From: Aspidiotus rigidus
Taxonomy: Eukaryota > Arthropoda > Insecta > Hemiptera > Diaspididae
Direction of reading: 5' to 3'
Assembly (NCBI GenBank): GCA_035079385.1
Contig: JAVHKY010000040.1
Coordinates: 434,001 to 498,000, forward strand
DNA length: 64,000 bases
Positions within the stretch are counted from its first letter, which is position 1, and every line of letters begins with the position of its first letter. The translations under genes were made by a program, and so were the position numbers. A model generated the notes under the pieces. It made no database searches. It had not been told where the DNA came from and saw nothing but the letters and a program-made list of their open reading frames with translations. This document shows, one piece after another, positions 11,329 to 22,759 of the stretch.

Positions 11329-12475
11329 TCAAGTACTTCAATATAGATTGAGTAGTTATAAAGCATAATTATTAAGAGAAAAAAAAAAAAGTAATAAATA
11401 CAAAAGAAAAGCTTTACATTTTAAATTTCTTGATATCTCGCTGTCATTTTATCATTAGGTATTGTTCTTGATACGATGAATGTTATTTTTGCAGTCCAAA
11501 ATAAACATACTTCTGCGAACCAAATCGTAAAAGTATTATAAATAATAATAAATTATGAAGACCTAAATCGTTACGTTCTCTACATAGATTATTTTATCTA
11601 AAGATAATCTGTTTCAATATTTTCTTACAAAAATTGTATGTCGCAATATATTTCACGTGTGTATAATTATTTGGTAGTTGAAACGAATGAAATTTCGTAA
11701 TAATGGTCTTTCCTTGTCGTTTGTTTTCCATATAATATGTGTATTGTACATGTATCCAATTCTGTCTTTTCAATGATGCCATTCAACCAATTTAGTTTGA
11801 TGTGAAAGATTTGAAAGTACGAATAAATTAGAGCAGAATTAAGTCGGAAGGTGAGTCGTCTGTTCGCCAGCTGAATAATATAAAAAATAAATACTGGGCA
11901 AACACTTGTTTTGTAGGTACGTATCTCGTATTTTTCCATTTCCGGTATCAAATCATACATACGGTCGATTTTTCAAAGAATTATAAAAAAGTCAATTTTC
12001 AACGGTTCTAGAGATAGTCTTGAAAAAAGAATAGGGAGAAAAGAAAATTATTTGGAACTTGATTCCTACAACAATTCAATAAGAGATAGTCCTATCGGGA
12101 AATCCGGAGTTTCTCGGTACACTCTCGAGAAAAAGTGCAAAATGTGCCCTCACGCAAATGAAAAATTTACAGAAATGCGCCCTCCAGAATTATTATTTTC
12201 CCGATAAAAAAAGTGCTTAACTGCCTATCCTCCACTGCAACAATCACGTAGTACAGAAGCGTAAACAGGAAGATGTTTTGGTTGCTGGAAAACCCCTACT
12301 CCAGAAATTTTACTAATTGCAAAAAATAATTTAGAAAGTCATCTCTTGAAAAATAAATTAGATATTTCAATAACTTATGATATAAAAAATTGATAATAGA
12401 CTATGTGAGATTTTCTTCTGATTAATATGTAGGCAAGGTGGGGGAGAGAGAATATTATAGGGTTGATTACTTATA
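11329..12475. other. Unassigned A+T-rich DNA
   Basis: I see nothing recognisable here. There is no domain, RNA gene or long inverted repeat. Confidence 0.5.
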
Positions 12476-12674
12476 CACTGAGAAAGATATTCGGTAACCA
12501 GGTACTAACTTTTGGGACAAGAGAATAGTTCAAGAGAATAGTTCAAGAGAATAGTTCAAGAAGGGTTTCCTAACAACTGATTACTGCTGATCACCAAAAC
12601 GTTCGATGCCTGGGTACCGAGTGAGGTACGTAGTAAATAATTGTTAGGGTGCCATTCGCAAACTTTCGCTCAGT
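12476..12674. mobile_element. MITE related to 20711-20889, with internal 13-bp tandem repeat
   Basis: The ends are 'cactgagaaagat' and, inverted, 'tactgagcgaaag'. Internal blocks ('cggtaacc', 'ttttggga', 'tttcctaacaactgattact', 'ccattcgc') align in order with the copy at 20711. An extra internal array of three units of 'caagagaatagtt' spans 12518-12556. Confidence 0.6.
12518..12563 (+). repeat. 13-bp tandem repeat, ~3.5 copies
   Basis: There are three exact units of 'caagagaatagtt' followed by a partial one. The array lies inside the MITE copy and is absent from its relative at 20711, so it expanded locally. Confidence 0.9.
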
Positions 12675-14760
12675 ATAGGAATGTGTAATGCATGTGTGAC
12701 CTGGTCTTACTTTAGTGAGGATAACTTCCACGTGTCTGGAATTTTTCTATGAGGTTCGCCGAACATTGCCTACTTTTTTGATTCCGAGGAGTTTGATGTA
12801 ATGTTCATTTTTCCAGGAGGAACTCCCCATTTTTAGTATGAGTACGTCGACCGAAATTTTAAATGATAATTTTTCGGTTCTTTCTCCAACCAGGGTTTTA
12901 ATTACCCGTCGCCTGTGATAGAATAAACGAGCCTCAAAATTTTTCCTGTCGACGCGTTTGATATGTAGGAAAATAAATTTTAAATTACAAGAAAACAAAA
13001 ATATTATTAAACGAGGACTGTTTAGTTTTTAAGTTTTCATCATTTCTCGAGTTCTTGATGATATCGAAAGCAGCTTTTGCGGCTTCTTCCTCCAAACTAT
13101 CGGAGCGAGTTGATTCGAGAAAAAAAAGTACCTAAGACATGTTTTTTCACTCAACATCGAGTTCTTCCAATTCATTAGATTTAGTTTCAATAAAATTTCT
13201 GTTGGGTATACCTAAATATCTATGAAAACTCAGACGTAACTTACTCGTACTTTGATCTAAACATATAGGTTAATTCATAATAAAAAGCAAGCAACGAGAG
13301 ATGAATAGGGTCTTGATAGGTTATATTCAGAATACACTGTAACTTTTGTAGTTCTATTTGTAATTACATAGTTTGTAAATCTGATCATGTTGAAAAACTT
13401 GGGCTTGGAGAAAAAGTATTATCTCTTACTCTCTCGTTGATTTTGCTCAATCTTGGAATTGAAACTCATTCGACGTAATGCAAACTTTCCCACGATATGA
13501 AATATATCAAACTAGGGCTGAGTTTTTTCTTTTCAAACAAGCGTCAAATAAGCAGAAAATGTAAGCCATTCAGATTTGCGATTATGGATGTGCGTATTAT
13601 TTGTAGCAAGGTAAAACGAATAAGAACTTAAGTATAATAATTCCGGAAGGATGGGAATTACGAAACGACGAAAAAATGCGCGTAAATTTTTGCTTATTTT
13701 CAAGGAGAAAGGAGCAAAAAATTGTGCGTTTTTTCGTTGTTTCAAAATCTTCTCCTCTTTTTGAATAGTATAACTATGAAGTCTTGATTCTTAACTTAAT
13801 TAGACATAATGATGTTTGAACCCGTGGAGTATCTTCAAAGATTCGATATTGTATTCATTTCCGCTAAAACTTATACTGTATACCGAAGGTATAGAAAATA
13901 GATCGATAAAGTAAAATATTCAAAAATGGGTCTACGAAGCCTTGAAGTGATTGTAGAGAAGCGATTCTGTCCTACCTGGCAACGGATCCGGCAGTTTGTA
14001 CGCACAGATCGTTTTTATGTGCAACTCGAGTACTGGATGCGAATTTAAGAACACGAGTTCGCACAAGAGGTCACATAAGAGATTCATTGCATATTATACC
14101 ACTGTCAGGTGACGACGATGTTCGGATACACAGATTTCGTTTCGAATTTCAGCAGTGTGTGACGCGACAATGTCACACATTCCGTGACAAATCAAAATTA
14201 AAAAACTTTTTGAACGGTTGGTAGCGTTAGGGCACTATGTTTGCGCTTTTATACGTATATTGTCAACCCCCCTCACCCCCTACTTTTCCCCTTCAGACGA
14301 ACGTCGCTCATGACGCCGTCAAAACATACGAATCGAAGTAGAAGAAGAAGAAAACTCTTGAACGTACTCGAAAAATAGGATATAATTATTTTCGATACAT
14401 CATTGAATTTCAATTCCTCAAAATAAATTACTGTACGTATATTATTATAACTGTACCTGATTTGGCTAAAAAGTCACATTGTTTTCTTTGGTCTTATTTA
14501 TAATCTCAAATTTCAATAATAGGGAACACATGTGTCAACCTATATCCCATTGATGTTCCCGATATTTGCATTCACGTGTAATGTGAAATTCTATATAAGT
14601 ACGAGTAGTTTGTCGGCACACGCTATCAATGAGTACCGGTAGTTGCCTTCTAGGAGTATAATTAATTCTCATTTTATAAAGATTCTTCAACGTTTGATTC
14701 ATATACCGGGTAAACAACGATTACGATCATAATTATCATTTGAAACGTTTCTAAAAACTC
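12675..14760. other. Unassigned DNA
   Basis: No supportable gene, RNA or repeat was seen. Confidence 0.5.
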
Positions 14761-14763
14761 TTG

Positions 14764-14786
14764 TATATATATATATATATATATAT
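14764..14786 (+). repeat. (TA)n microsatellite
   Basis: About 11 TA dinucleotides. Confidence 0.9.
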
Positions 14787-14789
14787 GAG

Positions 14790-17700
14790 AACACTACCTA
14801 CGTATATTACGAGTATCGCTCGAATAGAAATTAAGTCTATGGTAGAAGGAAAACATAACAGTTTGAAACGCGATGGGCACTACTTTTAAGCATAAATTTG
14901 GTACAGACGAGAATAATCGGGGTACATAGGATGAATACCGAGTATACAATATACCTACGAAAGATATCTGTTTTCATTAACTTACCGTGCTGCGATCGAT
15001 ATCTTTTTCGTGTGCACGTTGTCGTCGATCAGTTCTTCGAATCACTGTATTTTGTCATCGATTAACGATGCTTGTACATATGAAAACATTTTTAAAAACT
15101 GATGGCAACTCGATAGTTGCATTTATTACGATTCAACTATGAAACGAACAAATGATTCGCGAATTTCAATTTTGGAAATATACAAATGCAATCTACATTT
15201 ACACAAATTAGCGCGGTTCAAACATCAAACACGCGCGGAACATCCAAATAAAAAATTAAAACGTTCAAGTACATAACGCGTGAGATACCGTATTCCGCTT
15301 CAAATTGGTCGAAATAATTACGCTTCTGTATTATACCGATTTCCTACGATAGAATCTCCTCTCTTTCTCGAGAGAGAAGACTGTATTTGAAAAATAACAA
15401 TACTCGCGTGATGTATGAAACGGAAAATTTTCGTCGTCGCGATGAAAATCGCGCGGCGGGAAAAAAAATTATAACCATCGATCAATCCGAGCGCAATTTC
15501 ACAAACGACCTCGATTTAACCTTTAAAAACAAAAGTGAAATGAGCGATAACAGAAGGAAATGAAAAATGAAACGAATAACAAACTGCGAAACCCCACCCG
15601 TATTTCAGATCGCGGTAGTTACGATAAATTTCCAAATTTGACGTGAAGAAATGATCGCACGTCGCAATTGATTCCAATGCCCGTTCGAAACCGACTACCC
15701 GTCCGCCAATTCGTATGAACCGGTGAGATCGACATGAAGGTACAAAACGCTAAACGGTTGGTGTACTCTTCGTCTGGGAGTAATGGGAGTGGAAAACCTC
15801 GATCAGAGGTGGAATTTCTTTATCGAAATCGACATTTCCGACCAACCAGAAACGAAGCGTACCGTAGTATATCATTTATCTTTCGCGCACTGTGTTCCCT
15901 CCCTGAAAATAGGTCCCCCACTAACCATCGTGTACCACACCTGTCGCCGGTGAATGAATTATTCTACTGTTAGCATCATCGTCGTCGTCAGCCGCGTGCT
16001 TAATTATTCGCGCCGCGCCGCCGATCATGATGGGCGTTATTTTATCGCAAAGACGCTGACACACTCGCGTACGTTCACAGCTTTCCAAGTTCGCTGATGA
16101 CGATGATGCACATTCAAGGTTGCTTCGCGCGTATAATTTATCCATTTATTTGCCTAATAGCGTATGTATTCTTTTCCGTCTTCGATCGACCAGCGCGACG
16201 TACTACAGCGAGAAAAACATCTTCCATCAACAAATATTTGCGCGTGCATTTCGGAGGACGATAATATGTGAAACGTGTCGGCATTCGAGAATGTAGTACC
16301 GAATTCGGTAGCCGATTATCATGTCATATATACCGCTCGCGACGACGACGTCCGTCGAGGTGATGGATAAGGACAAAGTTGTCATGTATATGGAGATGAT
16401 GAAGCGAGACCGTATTTCTAAAGTCCGGCGAGTCATCGCATACAAAGAGGCTCGTTTCGTCTTTGAGCGAACGATATAAAAAAAAAAAAAACTTACGCGC
16501 GTGCATAGTTCTCAAATAAAGTGCAAGAATATGAATTGCTGTAGGATATAAAAACGTATGAACGTGAAATAAAGTTACCAAATTGTCATTCACATTCCTT
16601 ATACCAGAAGTAAATTTGATCATAATTTGACAGAGCCTAAACCGATAAAAACTAGGACGTTTGAACTCATAAATAATATATAGAAGGTACGCCCAAGAAC
16701 CTTATAGGAAAGTTGTGTCAACAAAATCACACTTAGCTCGGTTTTAGCTTCTGTATACCGTAATTATGAATGATGCAAGATTTGACGGATAGTCAATCAA
16801 GACAGATCGTGCGGAAAATTACTTTTGAACCTAGGTTGGTAAATACAAATAAGACTCTTTTCACTCTTAGCTTTCTTCTTCATCCCCCTTCCCTGAAATA
16901 TGTACGCGCGTATCAATTCTATTTTATTTAATGCATCGATCGACACATCATCTTCAATATTTTGATAATGGAGATAATGGAGCTCATTTACCTTGTTCAA
17001 TATCGAGTAAAAAAATGAGCACTATTTACCTACGTATTTGTACATACAAGCTATATTTTTACGCCTACATCACATTGCTACGTGGAAACCGGTTCGCAGT
17101 CTGCTTATTTACGTATATTCACCTAAAAACAGCAAAGTTTTAGGTAACGGTTTGTCCTCGTTCTTTAATAACAGAAAATTCATACCATATTTCATTCATT
17201 GAGGATACGATCTGAAAATTCTAAAAAAAAAATCGTCTCGTAAGAGTACAATACACTATTTTTCGGTTGTAAGCGATGAAGTACTTCAGAATGGGATATT
17301 ATATGATACTGAATGCGCAAAATATGGGTATAAATTGTTTGAATTAGGTTGTAAGATCTTTGCAATTGATATATCAATTTTATTTGCGTTGTTCTTTCAG
17401 TTTATTATCATATTACGCACAGTGTTTAGGTGTGTGAAGACGTATCAATCAAGTTTATAGGTAGGAGCGAGTTGGTCATATACCAGCGTTCGAGTCTCCA
17501 TAATTTTTATCTGGCGCGTTGATAGTGAATCATCATATTTTCGATCATAAAACCGGTTTTCGTAAGTTTTATCATTGTCCTTATCGGACTGTACAGAATT
17601 CAAGTTCAATCAGTGTTTTTGTTCCCGAGTTGAAAGAAAGAGCTTGGGTAAATTTTGAACCATCTTCATATTTTTTTTATTTGTAGTATATAACAGTCCG

Positions 17701-18030
17701 GAGAGTCGATCCGAAATTCAGTTTTGAAATTTTATCATTATAATCATTTAAAATAAAATTAATTTTAGGGAGTTTGGAATATTTGAGTTACTATCACTTG
17801 AAAACAACCTACACAAACAGCAATAAACAAAAACCAAGCAACCAAACCACGGGCAAAGAATTTAAAAAGTGTCAATTCAATTGCTTGACTATCTTTTAAC
17901 CAAGTAAATGCGTTGTTGAATGACAAGCCCAATCTTCTCGTTATCACATACTGGAAATTTTTGAATCCTCACTTCTTATTTTATTCCTCTCTCCGCTTTG
18001 TTCCTCAGATTATCTACTAATCTGCCTCTT
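14790..18030. other. Unassigned DNA, including a CpG-rich patch at ~15980-16130
   Basis: No gene is recognised. The patch around 15990-16060 has GCGCCGCGCC-type runs beside 'cttaatta', a homeodomain-core match. It contrasts with the A+T-rich surroundings and could be a regulatory or conserved non-coding element, but nothing confirms that. Confidence 0.35.
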
Positions 18031-18032
18031 AT

Positions 18033-18112
18033 TACCGACTTTGGGAGGTATTGCAGTCTCGCGCACGGTAGAATTTTTGGTGTGTGGTATGTTTTCTCGG
18101 CGTTTCCGAGGG
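18033..18112 (-). repeat. Dispersed ~75-bp repeat, copy 1 (inverted relative to 62209)
   Basis: 'taccgactttgggaggtatt', 'cgcacggtagaatttttgg', 'tgtatgttttctcggcg'-type blocks reappear as the reverse complement at about 62209-62279. Confidence 0.7.
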
Positions 18113-18203
18113 TATGGATCACGATTCTAACATTGTTCCAAATTCATATGTACTTTTTTTTTATAACTAATATATAAAGTAGAATGTTTGTCTATATATT
18201 GTA

Positions 18204-19372
18204 CTAGCGGTTGGCGGCGCGCCTGACCGCCAGCTGTGTGTTGGGTAGATACCTGTGTTTTGTAAATATTTTGATATTAACGCTAAGAGCTGACTTGATT
18301 GGTAAGGGTTGTACTGCAACAAAAAACAGACTAATTAATCAATATTTTACCAGTCGCAATGATTAAGGAAATGGATGGACAGTAGGTGAAAAGCCTGCCA
18401 TACTTTCAAGCATCAGTCAGTGTAGAGGCATGAGACGCACTCAATCGTTTCCTATATGAGAAACCGGATGTAATTTTCCCAATTCTTTTTCGAAACCAGT
18501 ACTTTTTCTTAGATAGTTTCAAACTCTGACGACGATATTTACCTAATGTATAGTTTACTCGTGTCACAAAAGAAGAGCGAATTTTCAAGAAATTATTTCA
18601 CATATACGTCTTCTTTTAAAATCGAAAATTGGATACGTAAAACTTGAATAGTCTCTATGGATTCATCCAGAGCAACCGGTTTAAATGCTCTCTCTGTATG
18701 AACACGCAAGGATCTTCAATACGCATCAATCAAAATACCAATAATTCCCAAATTCCCTTCTAAAAATGATTAGGCTCATTCGAAAAGAAATTACAGGGTC
18801 TACAATTTTCGTTCTCTTCAATTTTTCATAAAAATGAGTAAAATTCGAGTTATCACGATAATTTAATTTTTAAAACTGCGCAGCCCAACACGTTTGAATG
18901 GTTGGATTAACGCGCGTACGTCTAAGGTACAGCGAGAAGCAGTTTATGTACTCGATAATCCCCGTTTTTTTCTAATTTGTTCGCCCCTTACTCCACCTTG
19001 AGGTAGTCAAAACACCGAAGTTAATTCAAAAACCTGTCCCAAAAGAAACGAAATTTTTCAAAAAAAGTTTCAAGTCGATAGGTGAAGACGTTCGAAAGTC
19101 ATGGACGAACATACATATAAGCTGCTGCATATTCTCGCACGCTGGCACTCGCAGACAGAATAGGTAGTCGTAGTTGTTATAAGAGATTAGAATAGAGATA
19201 GCGAGTGTCAGTTAATTCACGTTTTGTACGTGTAGTTGAGATATCGTTCAATAGAGACGCGGTAGCAGGAAAGACGAAGGTCTTCGGATCAATAGAGACC
19301 TGTTGCCGAGAAAGACGAAGTCCGATTCTTAGATATATACACAGACAAACATTCTATGTACTTTATATATTA
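18204..19372 (-). mobile_element. Helitron-like element, inner reverse copy
   Basis: On the minus strand the 5' terminus is at about 19372 ('taatatataaagtacatag') and the 3' hairpin terminus is at about 18204 (ends CTAG). Internal blocks match 60740-61050 in order, including 'ttcgaacg', 'tcacctatcgact', 'ggtggagtaaggggcg', 'actcgaat' and 'tgtaatttcttttcgaatg'. Length is about 1.17 kb against 1.23 kb for the 60686 copy. No protein is encoded, so it is non-autonomous. The Helitron assignment rests on a 5' TC start, a 3' G+C-rich hairpin ending in CTAG and no target duplication. Confidence 0.6.

Positions 19373-19376
<4 letters not shown>

Positions 19377-19433
<57 letters not shown>
19377..19433 (+). 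repeat. (TA)n microsatellite
   Basis: About 28 TA units immediately outside the 5' end of the inner Helitron-like copy. The same position relative to the family is microsatellite-rich in the other copies. Confidence 0.95.
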
Positions 19434-19437
<4 letters not shown>

Positions 19438-19469
19438 AATTCTTTAGGAGTGTGGCTGGTGTTCAACAA

Positions 19470-19760
19470 GGAACCTATTTAATAGAGAGGAGGGGGTAAA
19501 TTGAAGAAAAATGCCACCCCGGCGAAACCTGGGACTTGGAAAAATGTCGACCTCCAACCTATTTATATGATAGGAGTGGAACGTAAAAATTTCAAATATT
19601 GAGTTCGACCCCGGAGCTATAGGAGATACGAGTGGGATTTGGAAATATTTCGACTCTCAAATTATATTATGATGGGAAAGGGACTTAAACAATTTCGAGT
19701 ATTGAGCTGTATCTGATAGGGTGGGGGACTCACAGAAATATGGACTTTCGAAATAGAACT
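19470..19760 (-). repeat. Degenerate copies of the 45-bp minisatellite unit
   Basis: Repeated forms of 'tgataggag', 'gggacttggaaaa' and 'ttcgactctcaa' recur every ~45-60 bp. They match, inverted, the clean array at 53656-54010. It starts near 'aaggaacctatttaat', a degenerate form of that element's terminus. Confidence 0.65.
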
Positions 19761-20252
19761 CCAAAGGTAATGAGAAACTAAAGTTTAATTTTTATTTAGA
19801 AAAAGTATGAACAAAGAAACCCCCATAAGGCAGGTTCACTGTTGGCCTCAAGTAACACAGTTAATGAAGGCAATATCTCGAGCAGTTGACGAAATAAGCT
19901 GCAAGTTGTCAGTTATCGTCGTCAGAGTTTGAAACTATCCAAGTTATTGGGTTCGAGAAAAAATTGGGCAAATTACATCCGGTTTCTCATATAGGAAACG
20001 ACTGAGTTCGTCTCATGCCTCTATACAGACTGATGTAATGCGCGTCAGGGGTACGGCAGCCTTTTTACCTGCTGTCCATCCATTTCCTTAATCATTGCGA
20101 CTGGTAAAATACTGATGAATTAGTCCGTTTTTTGCTGCAATACAGCCCTTACCTGTCAATTCAACTCTTACCGTTGAAATCTAAATATTTACATAACACA
20201 TATCTAGTCAACACACAGCTGGCGGTCAGGCGCGCGGCCAACCACTAATAAT

Positions 20253-20339
20253 ATGTATATATGTGTATGTATGTATGTATGTATGTATGTATGTATGTAT
20301 GTATGTATGTATGTATGTATGTATGTATGTATGTATGTA
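20253..20339 (+). repeat. (GTAT)n microsatellite
   Basis: About 20 tetranucleotide units directly abut the 3' end of the outer Helitron-like element. The 60686 copy has 'gtctgtctgtatgtatgtat' near its 5' end. Confidence 0.95.
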
Positions 20340-20370
20340 CCATTAATATTTTTGTTCACAAATATTCTCG

Positions 20371-20388
20371 GGGGGGGGGGGAGGGGGC
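20371..20388 (+). repeat. Poly(G) run
   Basis: Twelve or more consecutive G, one A, then five G. This is a G-quadruplex-prone tract. Confidence 0.8.
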
Positions 20389-20710
20389 ATTGTTTTGAAA
20401 ATCGGATTGGTAGTGTTTGAGATTGTGAAATCACAGGGGTTTTGTACAAACGCGCATAGTATTTGTACGAACACCAGACAATTGAAGGTCCGTTTGCACT
20501 TCGCCAGGATCAGGTTAATTATTTATTTATTGTTTGTATGAATAAAACTGAAGCAAAAGAAAGTGGTACCTCGTTCTACAGAAAGTTTGATAGAAATTTC
20601 TGGTGTTAATTGAGAACGCAATATTTTTTTTGACTAGAAAGCAACGTTCCAAAAATCGGTTTGATTTTGGCCAAGTAAGTGAATTAAGAAAAAGACAACG
20701 AAAAATCACA

Positions 20711-20889
20711 CACTGAGAGAAATGTTCGATAACCTATAGTGGACTTTTGGAACACGAGAAGTGATTAACGAATGGTTTTCTAACAATTAATTACTGATAA
20801 CTTTGACTAGTTACAGGAACCATTCGCGAAGCGATTCTCTCATACCTATCCGAAATGTTTGGCGTAAGATACCGAACAGTTCTCTCAGT
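20711..20889. mobile_element. MITE (~179 bp) with imperfect 20-bp inverted ends
   Basis: The left end 'cactgagagaaatgttcgat' and right end (inverted) 'tactgagagaactgttcggt' match at about 16 of 20 positions. A diverged relative is at 12476-12674. No clear target duplication is seen, so the superfamily is open. Confidence 0.65.
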
Positions 20890-22140
20890 AAAGCACTACT
20901 TGTTATGTTTGGTTTGGTAAGAAGGTATATTTTCTAACGTGAAAATCTTGTTTATTTTGAAGGACGGATAATGCTGCGTTGTATACTTACACACATACTT
21001 CTATGCGGTCGCAAAATATCTCCTTTATTTCGCTTTGCATAGTGTGCGGTATGACGTGTGTACATTATATTATAATATACTGAATTTACGACGATCTTAT
21101 TAAAATAATTATCGTAATTTTTACGATCTTCATTACACGTATATATACTGATAAGGTTATATATTTTCTTGAATAAACGATCGTTTGGAAATAAATATGG
21201 TTCATTTATGTCAACGAATTGCGATTTACAAGATGAGACTACTGATCGAGATTAGAGAAGGCCACTGGAAACGGAGGGAAGAGTAGGGGAAGGTGAGTGA
21301 TATAGGTACATTCCGTAGATAGAAAAATAAAAAATAGAAATAAACGTGAACAAACGAGAAGAGCTAACTGACACAAGGCAGAGAAAGAAAACGAAAATTG
21401 TAAGCGAGAAAGAGGGAATATCCAACTAGAATATCTCGAAAATGTAAGTAGTTGCTCAGAATATTTCCTCCAGGTATTAAAGTTGTTTGCATGCAACCGA
21501 AGGTGATAATTCAAATAGATATAATCTAATAAAATAGAAATTACTTCGATTGAGAGTATTTATTTGGTGACGGTGGCACTCGCTCCACTTATTGTACAAT
21601 ACATTGATATTTTTTCATTCCACCAGTTAATTTGAAAAAATTATTCGAGTAAAACTGAAGTACAAATGAAAAATTTCTGATCAATGATGAGAAGAAATAA
21701 AGAAGAAAAAAGAAAAGAACACAGGTAGACGTAGGAGTATACAATACAGAAAAATTCAAATGGTATAAAACGAGAAAATTGTTACATATTATTTACAAAA
21801 AAAAAAATTTAATTATCCAGCATTACCTACTTTTGTTGAATGCTGGTTTGTATAAGGATACCTATACGTGTACACGAACGTCCCATGTACACGTAATCTG
21901 TAAGGGAAGTATTGTACTCGTAATTATATTATACGATAGTTTTATTCTAAAGGAACCGACGATAATTTAATGAGCGGTCACAAATAGTTTTGTCGAATCG
22001 TAGGTCAGTGTTCGTGATGTTTGATACTACCAATACGAGTCTGTATATGTTAACAGGTAGTTCAAAGCTAAAACGGATTCGTGTGATACTCGTATGTTGA
22101 TGTAGAACATACTTATTACCATACTACTTGTATCATTTCA
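20890..22140. other. Unassigned DNA
   Basis: No supportable gene or repeat was seen. Confidence 0.5.
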
Positions 22141-22310
22141 CAGCTAGTTTATTGCCTCGACGCCCTCACCGCCACCACAATTAAATTTGCTGCTCAATCA
22201 TCGTCACCCATCCCAGCCAGCCAGTCAGCCAGCCGCAGCCCTCTCGAAAAAGGTACCAAGGTATGTATCTATTTACTGGTATATATTACGGTATAATTAT
22301 ACATTTACAG
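22141..22310 (+). other. Possible 5' untranslated exon plus 50-bp intron
   Basis: A C-rich stretch with CAGCCAGC-type repeats (22200-22235) ends at 'gtaccaag' and is followed by GTATGT at 22261. A 50-bp A+T-rich interval then ends in 'acatttacag' at 22310. Donor and acceptor are both good, but 50 bp is short for an insect intron and no promoter is visible. This is inference only. Confidence 0.15.
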
Positions 22311-22314
22311 TTTA

Positions 22315-22758
22315 TTGAACAACCTGTTTAGAATGGATGTGGTAATGCAAACGGCGAGTGACGATGCGCCGATGATGCTGACCGTTGATGAGTGCGCCAG
22401 TTTTCACACTTGGAGAGCACCGTCCTATCTGATATCCTTTTTGCATTTGCATCTCTACATCTGCGTTTGCCGCGCTGAATCATTTGTGCGTAATTGCGTG
22501 TGTACACTACACAAGCGCATGACTGGTATACGCGGGTCCAAGTGGAATTTTTTGTTATCCCGGGGTCGCGAACCTAATTACCGTATATCTTCTCAGAAAA
22601 ATCGTGTAATAGCGTCTTCTTCGTTTTTGATACCGCGTTTTTGTTTTGCTCACTGTACTTATCGTGTGTACGTATTATTAACCATTATATACCTATTCAC
22701 TAAGTGCAGCGTCTTTATGCAGCAATATAACAAGATACACATACGCGTGTACATGTAG
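22315..22758 (+). CDS. Unrecognised open frame, 147 codons (weak candidate)
   Basis: This is the longest open frame in the window. Only its first ~30 codons look gene-like: MDVVMQTASDDAPMMLTVDE from the second methionine at 22333, in G+C-richer DNA. The rest is Leu/Phe/Tyr/Cys-rich, matches no domain I know and could be intronic read-through. It lies just 3' of a possible splice acceptor (22310), so the start could be a first coding exon of an unseen gene whose donor I cannot place. Equally it may be chance. I assign no function. Confidence 0.15.
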   Translation: MNNLFRMDVVMQTASDDAPMMLTVDECASFHTWRAPSYLISFLHLHLYICVCRAESFVRNCVCTLHKRMTGIRGSKWNFLLSRGREPNYRISSQKNRVIASSSFLIPRFCFAHCTYRVYVLLTIIYLFTKCSVFMQQYNKIHIRVYM

Positions 22759-22759
22759 T

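Larger units (their letters stand above)
18170..20252 (+). mobile_element. Helitron-like element (outer copy) split by a second copy
   Basis: A 5' terminus ('taatatataaagtagaatg' with 'tttgtct') lies at 18170-18197. A matching 3' portion on the same strand runs about 19895-20252, ending in a G+C-rich palindromic block ('ggcggtcaggcgcgcgg', then 'ccaaccactaa'). Between them sit a full reverse-orientation copy (18204-19372), a (TA)n tract and degenerate minisatellite units. The simplest reading is insertion of one family member into another. The missing middle of the outer copy is lost. The full-length relative is at 60686-61917. Confidence 0.6.

Noticed and set aside
17450..17510. 'gcgttcgagtctcc', a B-box-like sequence
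   Set aside because: No A box at proper distance and no cloverleaf; not a tRNA.
20204..20449. 81-codon minus frame with Thr-Tyr-Ile-His repeats
   Set aside because: Translation of the GTAT microsatellite.
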